Assembly (NCBI GenBank): GCA_003225315.1
Contig: QHZD01000024.1
Location: forward strand, 105,852-169,851
Direction: 5' to 3'
Source: Acidobacteriota bacterium
GTDB taxonomy: Bacteria; Acidobacteriota; Terriglobia; Acidiferrales; UBA7541
Length of the DNA stretch: 64,000 nucleotides
The notes under the pieces are model-generated. The model was not told where the DNA came from. It saw nothing but the letters and a program-made list of their open reading frames with translations, and did not search any database. The position numbers and the translations under genes were made by a program. Positions 27,071 to 36,532 of the stretch are shown in pieces. Positions within the stretch are counted from its first letter, which is position 1; every line of letters begins with the position of its first letter.

Positions 27071-28267
27071 ATGAAAAAAGATACGCAGAAGTACGTCTTG
27101 GGGCTTGGTGTGCTTCTTGGGTGTTTCTTCACTGTTTCTATTTCAACGCGGGCGCAAACCGCCACAGGAGTCAGCGACAAAGAAATCCTAATTGGATCGT
27201 GCTCCGCGCTGGAAGGGCCCTCGCATTTTTTGGGCACGGAAACTGTGAGTGGGGCGAAAGCTTATTTCGCCATGGTCAATGACGCTGGCGGCGTAGACGG
27301 CCGCAAATTGAAACTCGTCGCCTACGACGACAGCTATGATCCTGCAAAGACGGAAGCGTGCTTCAACCGCCTGATGGAGCAGAAAGTTTTCGCGCTTGGT
27401 TTTTTCGTCGGCACACCTACGGCCGTGAAATACATTCCGATGGCGGAGAGCAACAAGATTCCAGTAGTTGGACTTTTCACCGGAGCGCAGACGCTATATG
27501 TCCCGCTGCGGCACTGGATTGTGAACGTTCGCGCCTCCTATTTCGATGAAACACGAGAACAAATCGAGGGCATGTGGGGAACGCTGGGTTATAAAAAAAT
27601 TGGCGTTATTTATCCTGAAGACGCCTTTGGCGCGGCAGTGCTTGATGGTGTAAAGGCAGCGTTGAAGGCCCATGACGCTGAACCGGTCGCTGCGGCTTCC
27701 TACCAGCGGCAAACCGCGCAAGTCGGTGGCGCGATCGACACCGTGAAAGCCGCAAAGCCGGAGGCCGTTGTTTTGGTGGGACCAGCGAATACAGTTGCTC
27801 CCATTCTCAAACAATCTCATGCCAAGGGCTGGAAGCCGCTCTTCCTCACGGTGTCTTTCGTGGGGACGGACGATTTGATCCAGGAAGCTGGCTCCGACTC
27901 GGACGGCATGGTAATCACCCAGGTCGTGCCACCCTACTATCTGACCGACTACAAGACGGTCGCCCTTTACCGCCGCGAACTGACGAAATACTTCCCCTCG
28001 GCCCAGCCGAACTTCGTAAGCCTGGAAGGCTTTGTCGATGCGATGGTGCTAGTGGAAGGGCTGAAGCGCGCGGGAAAAGAATTAACACGCGACGGGCTGA
28101 TTCGAGGCGTTGAATCTATCCATGAATTCGATATGGGCCTCGGCCCGCAGCTCAAATTGAACTATTCATCGAAATCGCACAAAGGGTTCGATCACGTGCT
28201 TCCCACGGTGATTCGTGGCGGCCGCGCCGTCCCTTTCACTGATTGGTCGACCGCTACGCCAAAGTAA
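27071..28267 (+). CDS. ABC transporter substrate-binding protein (LivK-type)
   Basis: A 398-residue periplasmic-binding protein of the branched-chain amino-acid/amide type. The signal peptide (GLGVLLGCFFTVSIS) ends before RAQTATGVSDKEI, and the mature part starts with EILIGSCSALEGP, the family opening strand. GGGAGAGAGAG-like bases precede ATG 27071. Two lobes are evident (AYFAMVNDAGGVDGRKLKL; IGVIYPEDAFGAAVL). No permease or ATPase genes adjoin, so it is an orphan component or a sensor-type binding protein; the ligand is unknown. Confidence 0.82.
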   Translation: MKKDTQKYVLGLGVLLGCFFTVSISTRAQTATGVSDKEILIGSCSALEGPSHFLGTETVSGAKAYFAMVNDAGGVDGRKLKLVAYDDSYDPAKTEACFNRLMEQKVFALGFFVGTPTAVKYIPMAESNKIPVVGLFTGAQTLYVPLRHWIVNVRASYFDETREQIEGMWGTLGYKKIGVIYPEDAFGAAVLDGVKAALKAHDAEPVAAASYQRQTAQVGGAIDTVKAAKPEAVVLVGPANTVAPILKQSHAKGWKPLFLTVSFVGTDDLIQEAGSDSDGMVITQVVPPYYLTDYKTVALYRRELTKYFPSAQPNFVSLEGFVDAMVLVEGLKRAGKELTRDGLIRGVESIHEFDMGLGPQLKLNYSSKSHKGFDHVLPTVIRGGRAVPFTDWSTATPK

Positions 28268-28349
28268 TTTCATAGGCACGCGCACAAAATGCGTTGTCCT
28301 GCAACTCTCGCTGGCAAGAGACGATGCGAAGCGCGAAATATTTTCGGTG

Positions 28350-29270
28350 TTACCTGACCGCGGATGCGGCCTGATCGAACGCGTGATACGAAGAACGCAC
28401 CAGCGGGCCCGCTTCCACGTGTTTGAAGCCCATACCCTCGCCGAGGATTTTGTATTCGGCAAATTCGTTAGGGTGGACGTATCGGACGATGGGCAGATGC
28501 TCGCGAGTCGGTTGCAGATACTGGCCCAACGTCAGGATGTTTGTGCCTTGCGCGGCGAGATCCTGCATCGTGGCCAGAACTTCTTCCTTTTCCTCGCCAA
28601 GCCCAAGCATCAACCCGGTCTTCGTCGGAACTTCCGGATGCGCTTCCTTCGAACGGCGCAGCAGCTCGAGCGAACGTTCATACACTGCACCTTTGCGGAC
28701 CTGCCGGTAGAGCCGCGGCACGGTTTCCGTATTGTGGTTGAGAATGTCCGGGCGCACGGCAAGAACCGCGCCTAACGCGTCCCAGTCACCGCGAAAATCA
28801 GGAATCAGCACTTCGACCTTGCAGCCCGGAACGCGCCGGCGAATCTCTTCAATAGTGCGCGCAAAAATGTGCGCGCCTCCGTCAGGCTGGTCGTCGCGGT
28901 TTACCGAAGTCACCACCGCGTAGCGCAGCCCCAATCTTTCGACGGCTTCGGCCACGCGAAAGGGCTCTTCTTCGTCCGGCGGTCCGACGGGCTTGCCTGA
29001 AGGCACGGCGCAGAATCCGCAAGCCCGCGTGCAGATGTCGCCTAGAATCATGAACGTCGCCGTGCCATGTTCCCAGCACTCGCCCATGTTGGGGCAGCGC
29101 GCGCTCTCGCAGACGGTGTGCAGATCCAGCGTGCGCATGATGCGCTTCAGGTCCTGATATCGCTCGCCACCAAAAAACTTGACGCGCAGCCAATCTGGCC
29201 GCGGATGCGCAGTCGGCGAAGGCACTGACATGGCCGACACGTTCGAGATGATATGGAAAGGAGAGGCCAT
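28350..29270 (-). CDS. lipA: Lipoyl synthase
   Basis: A 306-residue radical SAM enzyme that inserts sulphur into octanoyl groups on E2 and H proteins. The auxiliary cluster motif is Cys54, Cys59, Cys65 ([12 protein letters not shown]) and the SAM-cluster motif Cys80, Cys84, Cys87 (CTRACGFC). The C-terminal RSSYHA Ser motif is present. It serves 2-oxoglutarate dehydrogenase (sucA in this window) and similar complexes. ATG 29270 or 29231 may be the start; both leave the domain intact. lipB is not adjacent. Confidence 0.95.
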   Translation of the reverse strand: MASPFHIISNVSAMSVPSPTAHPRPDWLRVKFFGGERYQDLKRIMRTLDLHTVCESARCPNMGECWEHGTATFMILGDICTRACGFCAVPSGKPVGPPDEEEPFRVAEAVERLGLRYAVVTSVNRDDQPDGGAHIFARTIEEIRRRVPGCKVEVLIPDFRGDWDALGAVLAVRPDILNHNTETVPRLYRQVRKGAVYERSLELLRRSKEAHPEVPTKTGLMLGLGEEKEEVLATMQDLAAQGTNILTLGQYLQPTREHLPIVRYVHPNEFAEYKILGEGMGFKHVEAGPLVRSSYHAFDQAASAVR

Positions 29271-29337
29271 TGGGCTCGATTGAAACCCTCATTTTACGCG
29301 ATTCCAGCACATCGTACAAACTGCACATGGAAAGCGT

Positions 29338-29700
29338 CTACGGTACCTTCGTTATTTCTGTGGCGTCGCCCGTCTGATGGTCTGCGATCTGAAAACGCAG
29401 AAACCGATGCACAGCCTGAAGTGCTTCGGGGTTCTTGGTTGTGATGCGGATGCGCGTCCCACGTTCCGCGTCCTCAACATTGTACTGAATGCTGTCGCGA
29501 AGCCGTTTCATAGCTTCGGTTCCCGTCGGATTCTGCGCGTGAATTAGCATGGGTGAGGAAAAATCTCCCGCCGCAAACATCTTGGCAATGTGCCCGAAAT
29601 GCGAGCGAATTTCGTCGCGGCTCGTGGCGTCTTGGGAGTCATTGGATTCGGCTTCAATGGCCCCGCCGTCCGAGTAAAGCCGGAAATGATGCCTCGTCTT
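29338..29700 (-). pseudogene. Fragment of a small conserved protein, 5' end lost
   Basis: An open frame of about 120 codons without an initiator; an upstream stop occurs near 29722. It encodes HHFRLYSDGGAIEAESND, then EIRSHFGHIAKMFAAGDF, then IHAQNPTGTEAMKRL, then RITTKNPEALQAVHRFLRF, and QIADHQTGD. I recall similar proteins, often loosely annotated as aspartate-carbamoyltransferase-like, with an exported N-terminus. Here the N-terminus is replaced by an out-of-frame join to a truncated merR gene. A shorter ATG at 29580 leaves only the C-terminal half. Almost certainly non-functional. Confidence 0.7.
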
Positions 29701-29857
29701 CTCGAACCGCTCGCACCCGCATCACCGCCTGTGGGGTGTACAGCCGGTATCCGTTCGACGCGCGCGCCGCAGGAGGCAGAATTCCAATGCGTTCGTAGTG
29801 CCGCAGGAGATCCGTGGTGACTCCCGTCAACTCGGCAAGCTCACCGGAGCGAAGCAT
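29654..29857 (-). pseudogene. Truncated MerR-family regulator
   Basis: Sixty-seven codons from ATG 29857 encode the full winged-helix start of a MerR regulator: LRSGELAELTGVTTDLLRHY, ERIGILPPAARASNGYRLY, TPQAVMRVRAVR. The frame then changes and ends within about 15 residues, so the dimerisation helix and metal-binding loop are missing. The DNA-binding half is intact, and so is the promoter upstream, which shows a MerR-type operator. Together with the next entry it records a deletion that fused two genes out of frame. Confidence 0.78.
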
Positions 29858-29892
29858 CCTCTGGTCCACCAGGAAATCTCGCAAACAACTAA

Positions 29893-29924
29893 AGTATCGA
29901 CCCTGGAATCCGTTCCAGGGTCAA
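29893..29924 (-). promoter_or_regulatory. MerR-type promoter with long spacer and dyad operator
   Basis: On the minus strand, TTGACC (-35) and GATACT (-10) are separated by 20 bp, the long spacer used by MerR-family activators. The spacer holds GACCCTGGAA-CGGA-TTCCAGGGTC, a perfect 10-bp dyad close to ZntR/CadR/PbrR operators for heavy metals. It reads into the truncated merR gene. Confidence 0.75.
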
Positions 29925-30002
29925 GCACTTTCTTAGACGGCTGACAATCCTGGCGGTTAAGAGCAAGATTTGTTTCGTATCGTATACTCAGGCGACGTGA
30001 GA

Positions 30003-31685
30003 ATGACCATGAAGTTCTTTATCCTCGGCTTCTTCCCCCTCCTCCTTGCAAGCGTTGCCCCCGCGCAGACGGCTTCGAGCGGCCCTCCCATAACAAGACC
30101 CAGAACCGACGAATGCGCGATTTCGGGGATCGTAGTGAAACTCGCGGGAAGCGAGCCGGTAAAAACCGCGATGGTACAGCTTCAGAACCTGCAGGATTTG
30201 GCGCACACTGTCTCCGTAGTCACCGACGTGAGTGGCCGATTCGAGTTGAAAGGAATCGATCCCGGGCGCTACCGGCTGAAGGTGAGCCGCACAGGCTTTG
30301 TGACTCAGGAGTATGGCCAGAGAACACCAAATGATCCCGGGGCGGAAATTCGTCTCTCCCCAGGACAAAACTTACGCGACCTTCTTTTCCGCCTGATTCC
30401 GTGGGGTGTGATCGCCGGGAGGGTCCTGGATGAAGAAGGCGAGCCGCTTCCTTGGGCGCAAGTCAGCGCGTTGCGCGAAGTCTATTCCAATGGAAAGCGC
30501 AGGCTGTCACCGGAAGCCCTCGTCCCGACAAATGATCTTGGGGAGTTTCGGCTTTTTGGCCTCAAACCCGGCAGGTACTTTGTCAGCGCCAGGTACAAAG
30601 CGGGTCTGCACATCGTCGGCCGGGGAGAAGTGCGAGAAGATGAAAGCGACGACTCCCGGCCGGAATTCATGCCGATCTACTATCCCAATAGTCCTGATCC
30701 GGCGAGGGCTTCAACGATTGCGCTCAAAGCCGGTGAAGAAATCTCCACAGTCGAAATTCTCCTGCGGCCTGTGACGACCTATCGGGTCCGTGGCCGCGTC
30801 TACAACATGGTTGCTGGCAGGCGTTCAAATACCGGCGTCATCGTTCAATTGGAGCAGCGCAACAGTAACATTGCCTCGGGTTCGCCAGATCGTCAGTTAA
30901 ATGTCGAAAATACTGATGGCTCCTTTGAAATTGCGGGCGTGCTGCCTGGCTCCTACACCCTGAGCGCCTTTTGGTTTGAGGATGGTCGGCGATATCAGGC
31001 ACGGCAGTCTGTTGAGGCAGGCAACGCCGATGTAGAGGGCGTAAACCTCACAATCGTGCCCGGGATAACCGTACCCGGACGAATCGTCTGGGACGGGAAG
31101 CCAAGCTTGGACCGGGATGAACTCCTCGTCAGCATCACTCCCGCGGACTCGCGGGTTTCTTTCAATGCGCCCGCGAGGGTCGTGGGAAATTTATTTGCCT
31201 TGAAGGATGTTTTCGACGGAACTTATCGTTTGCGTGTGATTGGGCAATCGAAGGATTGCTACGTTAAGTCCATCCGCTACGGGTCTAGTGACAAGATCGA
31301 AAGCGGCTTCACCGTTTTCCGTGGCACACAATCTTCACTCGAAGTAACCATCAGTTCGCGCGGCGCTCGAATTCAAGGAGCCGTCACCGACAAGGATAAC
31401 CTTCCTGTGACAGGCGTGTGGGTCGTTCTGGTGCCCGATGAAGCGCACCGCGATCAATCGCGTCTATTCCAAAAAGCAGCCACGGATCAATTTGGGCACT
31501 ATCTGCTGAGAGGGGTTGTGCCCGGCGACTACAAGATCTTCAGTTGGGACGAAGTGGAAGATGGCGCTTGGGAAGATCCAGATTTCCTCAGGACATTTGA
31601 GGATCGCGGTCAGAAGATTTCGGTAGAGGAGGGGGACGCCAAGACGGCGGATATTGTCACGATCAGGACGAAAGTCTCCCAGTGA
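30003..31685 (+). CDS. Exported carboxypeptidase-regulatory-like domain protein
   Basis: A 560-residue exported protein with a signal peptide (FILGFFPLLLASVAPAQ) from ATG 30003 or 30009. It is a string of CarboxypepD_reg-like beta sandwiches: ISGIVVKLAGSEPVKTAMVQ, VIAGRVLDEEGEPLPWAQV, YRVRGRVYNMVAG, VPGRIVWDGKPSLDR and IQGAVTDKDNLPVTGVWVV, with the GRF-L...PG-Y pattern in each. Such proteins are abundant in acidobacteria and usually sit on the cell surface or feed TonB-dependent systems. No peptidase motif is present. Neighbours give no clue about the ligand. Confidence 0.82.
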   Translation: MTMKFFILGFFPLLLASVAPAQTASSGPPITRPRTDECAISGIVVKLAGSEPVKTAMVQLQNLQDLAHTVSVVTDVSGRFELKGIDPGRYRLKVSRTGFVTQEYGQRTPNDPGAEIRLSPGQNLRDLLFRLIPWGVIAGRVLDEEGEPLPWAQVSALREVYSNGKRRLSPEALVPTNDLGEFRLFGLKPGRYFVSARYKAGLHIVGRGEVREDESDDSRPEFMPIYYPNSPDPARASTIALKAGEEISTVEILLRPVTTYRVRGRVYNMVAGRRSNTGVIVQLEQRNSNIASGSPDRQLNVENTDGSFEIAGVLPGSYTLSAFWFEDGRRYQARQSVEAGNADVEGVNLTIVPGITVPGRIVWDGKPSLDRDELLVSITPADSRVSFNAPARVVGNLFALKDVFDGTYRLRVIGQSKDCYVKSIRYGSSDKIESGFTVFRGTQSSLEVTISSRGARIQGAVTDKDNLPVTGVWVVLVPDEAHRDQSRLFQKAATDQFGHYLLRGVVPGDYKIFSWDEVEDGAWEDPDFLRTFEDRGQKISVEEGDAKTADIVTIRTKVSQ

Positions 31686-31714
31686 TTGAAACTCCTCGGT
31701 GCCAATGAGCACGA

Positions 31715-31990
31715 TTACAGCGGTTGCCGCGAAGAGCGGATGAAATCGCGCAGAACAGTAACGTTGGGGCCGTAAGCACCGATGCGTCCGGCATCCACAG
31801 GCAGGCCGAGACTCTCGGCAAGGTCGAGATCCACGCCTGCGTCGTCCAGCTCAGACAGGCTGAAACCTTGCGCTGGCAGCACGCGATTTATCCCTGTTGG
31901 ATAGACCGGCCGAGGCGGGCGGTGACGTCGCCAGGGGCGCCGCGCCAGCTCGTAAAACTGCTTCCAATCGCGTTTGTGCCAAGTCGTCAT
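31715..31990 (-). CDS. L13e-like small protein
   Basis: A 91-residue protein. After a basic N-terminus (RRPWRRHRPPRP), it contains the pattern LPAQGFSLSELDDAGVDLD, then LAESLGLPVDAGRIG, and VTVLRDFI, which matches the short helix-turn-helix of the eukaryotic ribosomal L13e family (GFTLEELKxAGI ... ARxIGIxVDxRR). Bacterial proteins carrying this domain are known by name only; a ribosomal role is not implied. It is convergent with the preceding exported protein. Moderate certainty. Confidence 0.55.
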   Translation of the reverse strand: MTTWHKRDWKQFYELARRPWRRHRPPRPVYPTGINRVLPAQGFSLSELDDAGVDLDLAESLGLPVDAGRIGAYGPNVTVLRDFIRSSRQPL

Positions 31991-32464
31991 TTCAATCTTA
32001 ACTGCGGTCCCGTTCGAATCACCTTATCCCGTAGTACGTTTGCTTCAATCCTTTGATGCGCCTTCGTCCGATAAGGTTCACGAGATTCCTGGCGCGCACC
32101 CATCCTCCACGGAACCGCTCCCGGACTATTCATATACTTCATAAACCTGTCTGCAACCAATTTTCCTTGCCTGTTGTTTCAAACGCGTTACGGGACGAAT
32201 TGTTTCACGAAACAGGACAGGCATGCCGCGGGATACTACACACCTTCGCGCAAAACTAATCAGCGCCATGATTCGCTCGCGCAGTCTCCGCGTGCAACAA
32301 TTTTCTTGCCGACTTCTCTTCCATGAAATTGGACGAGCTGTATTAGCGAAGGTGAGGTCTGTTAGGGCAACTGATTGACACAAAGGTGTCGCAGAGGATT
32401 TCCGCAGAAGGCCGAGGCGCCCATGGAAACCAGGGCGCCGCGTTCCTAGTTTCGACACGCCCTC
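31991..32464. other. Gene-poor stretch after the RRM gene
   Basis: A minus-strand open frame of 110 codons (32126-32458) has no homologous-looking residues, many Arg and Cys, and no ribosome site, so I do not call it a gene. No repeat or strong hairpin is seen. It may hold the promoter for the L13e-like gene. Confidence 0.5.
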
Positions 32465-32854
32465 TTACCAACGATTACCACGGTCGCCGCGATCTCCGCC
32501 GCGCCCGCCACCTCCGCCATGGCCGCCACGCCCACCACCGCCTCCGCCATGGCCACCGCGTCCGCCGCCGTACCCGCCGCGCCCTCCGCCACCGCCACTG
32601 CGCTCCGCCTGGGGACGTGCTTCGTTTACTACGAGGTTTCTTCCCCCGAAATTCTGACCGTTCAAGGAATTCACCGCGCGATCCGCGTCTTCGTCGTTGG
32701 TCACTTCAACGAAGGCGAACCCGCGCGATTGTCCTGTAAACCGGTCGCGAATCAGATTGACGCCCGAGGGAGTTACACCGACTTGAGAGAACCACTCATT
32801 GAGCTGGTCTTCCGTCGCGGAAAACGGAAGATTACCGATATAGAGCTTCTTCAC
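32465..32854 (-). CDS. RRM RNA-binding protein with Gly/Arg-rich tail
   Basis: A 129-residue protein: an RNA recognition motif (residues 3-82) with RNP2 LYIGNL (4-9) and RNP1 RGFAFVEV (44-51), both complete with the RNA-contacting aromatics, then a GGRGG/HGGGG tail of about 45 residues. Such bacterial glycine-rich RRM proteins are cold-responsive RNA chaperones in cyanobacteria and relatives. GTG 32854 follows AAGGAG. It is independent of its neighbours, 280 bp from the divergent ligase. Confidence 0.92.
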   Translation of the reverse strand: MKKLYIGNLPFSATEDQLNEWFSQVGVTPSGVNLIRDRFTGQSRGFAFVEVTNDEDADRAVNSLNGQNFGGRNLVVNEARPQAERSGGGGGRGGYGGGRGGHGGGGGGRGGHGGGGGRGGDRGDRGNRW

Positions 32855-33134
32855 CTCTTACTCCTTCTGTCCGGAACCTAAAATGCGAGTCGCGGAGCGC
32901 GCTGAAGAGACAGCTTTCCTCTACCATTACCGGCAGTCCGGTTGGCCGGGCCACCCCAGGCACGGGACCGTTGCTTCAGCGGTCTGTTGCATCGTCTCGG
33001 AAATTAACCCACTTTGCAACAGAAATTGTCCCAAATCGGGAAGCCCCATCCCCATGCTAATTCCTTAGGCCTTTCCTCTTCGCCGCAGTTTAGTGGTAGC
33101 ATGCGGCCAAATTCGTTTCACTCCGGAGAGGCCT

Positions 33135-34769
33135 ATGCGCGGCACGATGATGGATTTCCCGTTGACGCTGCCCACCATCCTGGAGCGCTCCGGTAAGATT
33201 TTTCCGCGCGTCGAGATCGTTTCCCGCAGGCCAGACAAGTCCATCAATCGCACGTGCTATGGCGAATTCCACGGTCGCGCACGCCGACTCGCGGCTGCGT
33301 TGACGAAACTTGGTTTGCGACCGGGTGACCGTGTCGCCTCCATGATGTGGAATCATGCCGGCCACCTGGAGGCCTTCTTCGGCGTTCCGTGTGCCGGCGG
33401 CATCCTGCATACTTTGAATCTTCGTCTCCATCCTCATGAAATTGCAGGAATCGCCAAACAGGCCGGTGACCGGTTCCTTTTGATCGACGATGTCCTCCTG
33501 CCGCTTTACGAAAAATTCCGCGAGAATGTTTCCTTCGAACGAGTGATCGTCGTCCCTTATGGCTGCAACACCATGCCCGAAGGTTTCCTGAATTACGAAG
33601 ATCTGCTTGCGCAAGCTGGCGATGATTTTCGATATCCGCCTATTGACGAAAACGATGGCGCCGCCATGTGCTTCACCTCCGGCACAACCGGCCATTCCAA
33701 GGGCGTTATCTATTCCCACCGCGCACTGGTATTACATTCCTTCTGTTGCGGCCTCAACGAAGTGTTTGGCTTGAGCCATATGGATACCGTGCTGCCGGTC
33801 GCTCCGATGTTCCATGCCAACGCCTGGGGCCTGCCGTTCGCTTGCACCATGCTGGGCGCACGCTTGGTTCTCCCCGGTCCGAATGTCGATCCGGAAAGCG
33901 TTCTTGGCTTGATGGTCGGTGAGCACGTCACCGTTGCTTGCGGCGTCCCCACCGTCTGGATCGCTGTGCTCGATGCGCTCGAGAAAAATCCCGCTCGGTG
34001 GAAATTCGACAATTCCATTCGCGTCGTCTGCGGAGGCACGGCGCCGCCTCTCGAACTGATTCGCCGGCTCGATCGCTTCAACTTGCACATCAAGCATCTG
34101 TGGGGCATGACCGAGACAACTCCCGTCGGCACTTCCGGCGGACTCCGGCCTCATATGCGCGACTTGCCCGAAGAAAAGAAATATGAAATTCGCGCCAAAC
34201 AGGGTTGGCCGGCGCCCTTCGTCGAGATTCGCTTGACGCGCCCAGAGGGCCCCGAAGGCAAATCGACAGAGGTTCCATGTGATGGCATTTCTTCTGGAGA
34301 GATTGAGATTCGCGGTCCGTGGGTCGCTGCCAGTTATCACGAATCGCCCGACCAAGCCCATCGCTGGACGGAAGACGGCTGGTTCCGCACCGGCGATGTC
34401 GCCACCATGGACGACGAAGGCTACGTCAAAATCGTGGACCGCGCGAAAGATTTGGTGAAGTCCGGCGGCGAGTGGATCAGTTCTGTCGATCTCGAAAATA
34501 CATTAATGGGTCATCCCGCCGTCAAGGAAGCTTGCGTTGTCGGCATTGCCCACCCTAAGTGGCAAGAGCGTCCGCTCGCGGCCGTCGTTTTGAAAGAGGG
34601 CGCGAGCGCGACGCCGCAAGAATTGCGCGCCTTCCTCGCCGAATCTTTTGCCAAGTGGCAGCTTCCTGACGCCTTCGTGTTCCTCGACGCCATTCCCCGT
34701 ACGTCCGTCGGCAAATTCAAAAAAATCGCCCTCCGCGAACAATTCGCCAATTGGAAATGGGATTCATAG
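33135..34769 (+). CDS. Acyl-CoA synthetase (AMP-forming, medium/long-chain type)
   Basis: A 544-residue adenylate-forming enzyme that activates a fatty acid to acyl-CoA. Motifs: CFTSGTTGHSKGVIYSHRA, HLWGMTETTPVG, WFRTGDVATMDDEG, and the C-terminal Lys motif RTSVGKFKKIALRE. The N-terminus MMDFPLTLPTILER and APMFHANAWGLPF are typical of the long-chain FadD-like/AlkK group. GGAGAGG precedes ATG 33135. It is monocistronic and divergent from the RRM gene. The chain-length specificity cannot be read from sequence. Confidence 0.9.
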   Translation: MRGTMMDFPLTLPTILERSGKIFPRVEIVSRRPDKSINRTCYGEFHGRARRLAAALTKLGLRPGDRVASMMWNHAGHLEAFFGVPCAGGILHTLNLRLHPHEIAGIAKQAGDRFLLIDDVLLPLYEKFRENVSFERVIVVPYGCNTMPEGFLNYEDLLAQAGDDFRYPPIDENDGAAMCFTSGTTGHSKGVIYSHRALVLHSFCCGLNEVFGLSHMDTVLPVAPMFHANAWGLPFACTMLGARLVLPGPNVDPESVLGLMVGEHVTVACGVPTVWIAVLDALEKNPARWKFDNSIRVVCGGTAPPLELIRRLDRFNLHIKHLWGMTETTPVGTSGGLRPHMRDLPEEKKYEIRAKQGWPAPFVEIRLTRPEGPEGKSTEVPCDGISSGEIEIRGPWVAASYHESPDQAHRWTEDGWFRTGDVATMDDEGYVKIVDRAKDLVKSGGEWISSVDLENTLMGHPAVKEACVVGIAHPKWQERPLAAVVLKEGASATPQELRAFLAESFAKWQLPDAFVFLDAIPRTSVGKFKKIALREQFANWKWDS

Positions 34770-35127
34770 AGGCTGGGCTTACCTGCCCGCATCTTTTCGA
34801 TTTCATTCATGAACAAGGACGTTCCTTTTTCAAACTACACACTTTCCCTGAATAGCTCTCAGCAATTCTCCCCACTCTGATTCCAACGTTCAACCGATTG
34901 CAAGAGCCTCTCGCGCTTGCTAAATAGCTAACCTGCAGATTCAACGTCTCCGGACGCCAGCAGCGAGACCCAGCAGGAAAGCCTCGGCTTTGACGCCTCG
35001 GTTTTCCCATCCGCACGCCCGGGAATTGATTTTCAACTGTTCAGCAGTGGAGAGACTCTCAGCAAGATCCCTCGGCTTGCCGCTCTCCGCAGATTCAGAC
35101 CTAACCGAACTCGGAAGGGGGCGGTCC
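34770..35127. other. Intergenic region with no recognised feature
   Basis: Begins with a GAGGCTGGGCTTACCTGCCCGC segment related to the palindrome at 3341-3358 (bases mostly shared with GGCTGGGCTT). The rest shows no gene, hairpin or repeat that I can support, apart from being the promoter region of the beta-propeller gene. Confidence 0.5.
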
Positions 35128-36405
35128 ATGTTCAAGTTAAGCAAAGCGTTTTTCTTAGGCTGTTGTCTGTGTTTGGTCTGCGCGGCAAAGGAAACTACTT
35201 TACAGGCCCAGAGCGCCGGCTTGGTCTACGTCACAAATGCCGGCGGTAACTCCGGCGCGGCCGCTGGCAGCATTTCCGTTTACTCCATCGATAGCCAGAC
35301 GGGCAGCCTGCTCCCCGTGCCAGGCTCGCCGTTCGCGGACCCGGGAGGCCCGTGGTCCATTGCAGTGGACCCTAAAAGCCGGTTCGCATACATCGCCAAT
35401 CGCGGCGACGACACCATCAGCGCGTATGCCATTGGCGGCACCGGGGCTCTCACGCCTGTTCCCGGTTCGCCTTTCCCGCAAGATCGTACGGCGAGTGGGG
35501 AGCTCCCCGCGTCCGTTGCCGTCGATCCCGCGGGAAAGTTTGTCTTCGTCGCGAACTATAATTATCGAAACGTTCGCGCCTATCAAATTGACCAAAATAC
35601 GGGCGCACTAACCCCGTCTCCCGGCTCGCCCTTTCCGGCGGGAACAAATCCTCAGTCTGTAACCGTGGATCTTTCTGGCAAGTTTGTGTACGTCGCGAAC
35701 GGCTATCACAACGGAAACGGAACCGTTTCAGCCTACACCATTGAGCAAAGCACGGGATCGCTGACGCCGATTCCCGGCTCGCCTTTCACAGTTCCCACAG
35801 ATCACTCCAAGACCGGCTTTCCGGCCCCCGGAACGATGCCTTGCTCCGTAACCGTGCATGCCATAGCCACGGGACAGGCGCTCTATGTGGCGGATTCTTT
35901 TCAAAACGACATTTGGCAGTACGTCATTGAGGGCGCCACGGGAGCACTCGCGCTGTCTCCCACCTCTCCGTTCTCCGTGCCGGGCGGCCCATACTCCGTG
36001 AAGGCGAACTCCAGCGGTCCGTTCCTCTACGCATCGAATTCGTACCCAAGTTATCCAACCGGCAGCGTGGCCGGCTACACCATTGACGCAGTCAGCGGCT
36101 CGCTGACGGCGGTTCCTGGTTCCCCCTTTATGGCGGGAACCGTTCCCGTCGGAGTGGCAGTCGATCCTGCGGGCCGGTTCGTCTTCACGGCAAATCAAGG
36201 CTCTTCGATGAACAACTTTACGGGCACTGTGTCTGCTTACGCGGTCGACGCGAATACCGGCGCCCTCGCTCCTGTGCCGGGCTCGCCCTTTGCAGCAGGA
36301 CTGGAGCCCACCTCCATCGCAACTGCTCGTGACCCAGGTGCTGGCGCTGGGGCGCGGCAGAGACGGAAGGCCCTTAATGCTCCCGTGAAAGGGAAGCCCA
36401 TTTAA
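35128..36405 (+). CDS. Exported YVTN-type beta-propeller protein
   Basis: A 425-residue exported protein. The signal peptide (AFFLGCCLCLVCA) is followed by seven or so blades, each with the pattern SVYSIDSQTGSLLPVPGSPF then VAVDPSGKFVYVAN. This LPVPGSPF-type propeller is very abundant in acidobacteria and related to lactonase (Pgl-type) and YVTN propellers. No catalytic residues can be assigned. The ATG at 35128 follows GGAAGGGGG. A second, incomplete copy lies directly downstream (36533), showing a tandem duplication. Confidence 0.88.
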   Translation: MFKLSKAFFLGCCLCLVCAAKETTLQAQSAGLVYVTNAGGNSGAAAGSISVYSIDSQTGSLLPVPGSPFADPGGPWSIAVDPKSRFAYIANRGDDTISAYAIGGTGALTPVPGSPFPQDRTASGELPASVAVDPAGKFVFVANYNYRNVRAYQIDQNTGALTPSPGSPFPAGTNPQSVTVDLSGKFVYVANGYHNGNGTVSAYTIEQSTGSLTPIPGSPFTVPTDHSKTGFPAPGTMPCSVTVHAIATGQALYVADSFQNDIWQYVIEGATGALALSPTSPFSVPGGPYSVKANSSGPFLYASNSYPSYPTGSVAGYTIDAVSGSLTAVPGSPFMAGTVPVGVAVDPAGRFVFTANQGSSMNNFTGTVSAYAVDANTGALAPVPGSPFAAGLEPTSIATARDPGAGAGARQRRKALNAPVKGKPI

Positions 36406-36532
36406 CGCGGATCCGGGCACAAAGACTGTGCTAGCCATTCTTCCCTCTCTTCTCAGTCTATAGGGGAAAAGAAACTTGGAAAAGCGTTCGTGTCCGGCCC
36501 GAACCAGAAATCAAATTTAGGAGGAACTGTTC

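Noticed and set aside
32126..32458. 110-codon minus-strand open frame after the RRM gene
   Set aside because: No ribosome site, Arg/Cys-rich composition and no familiar motif.
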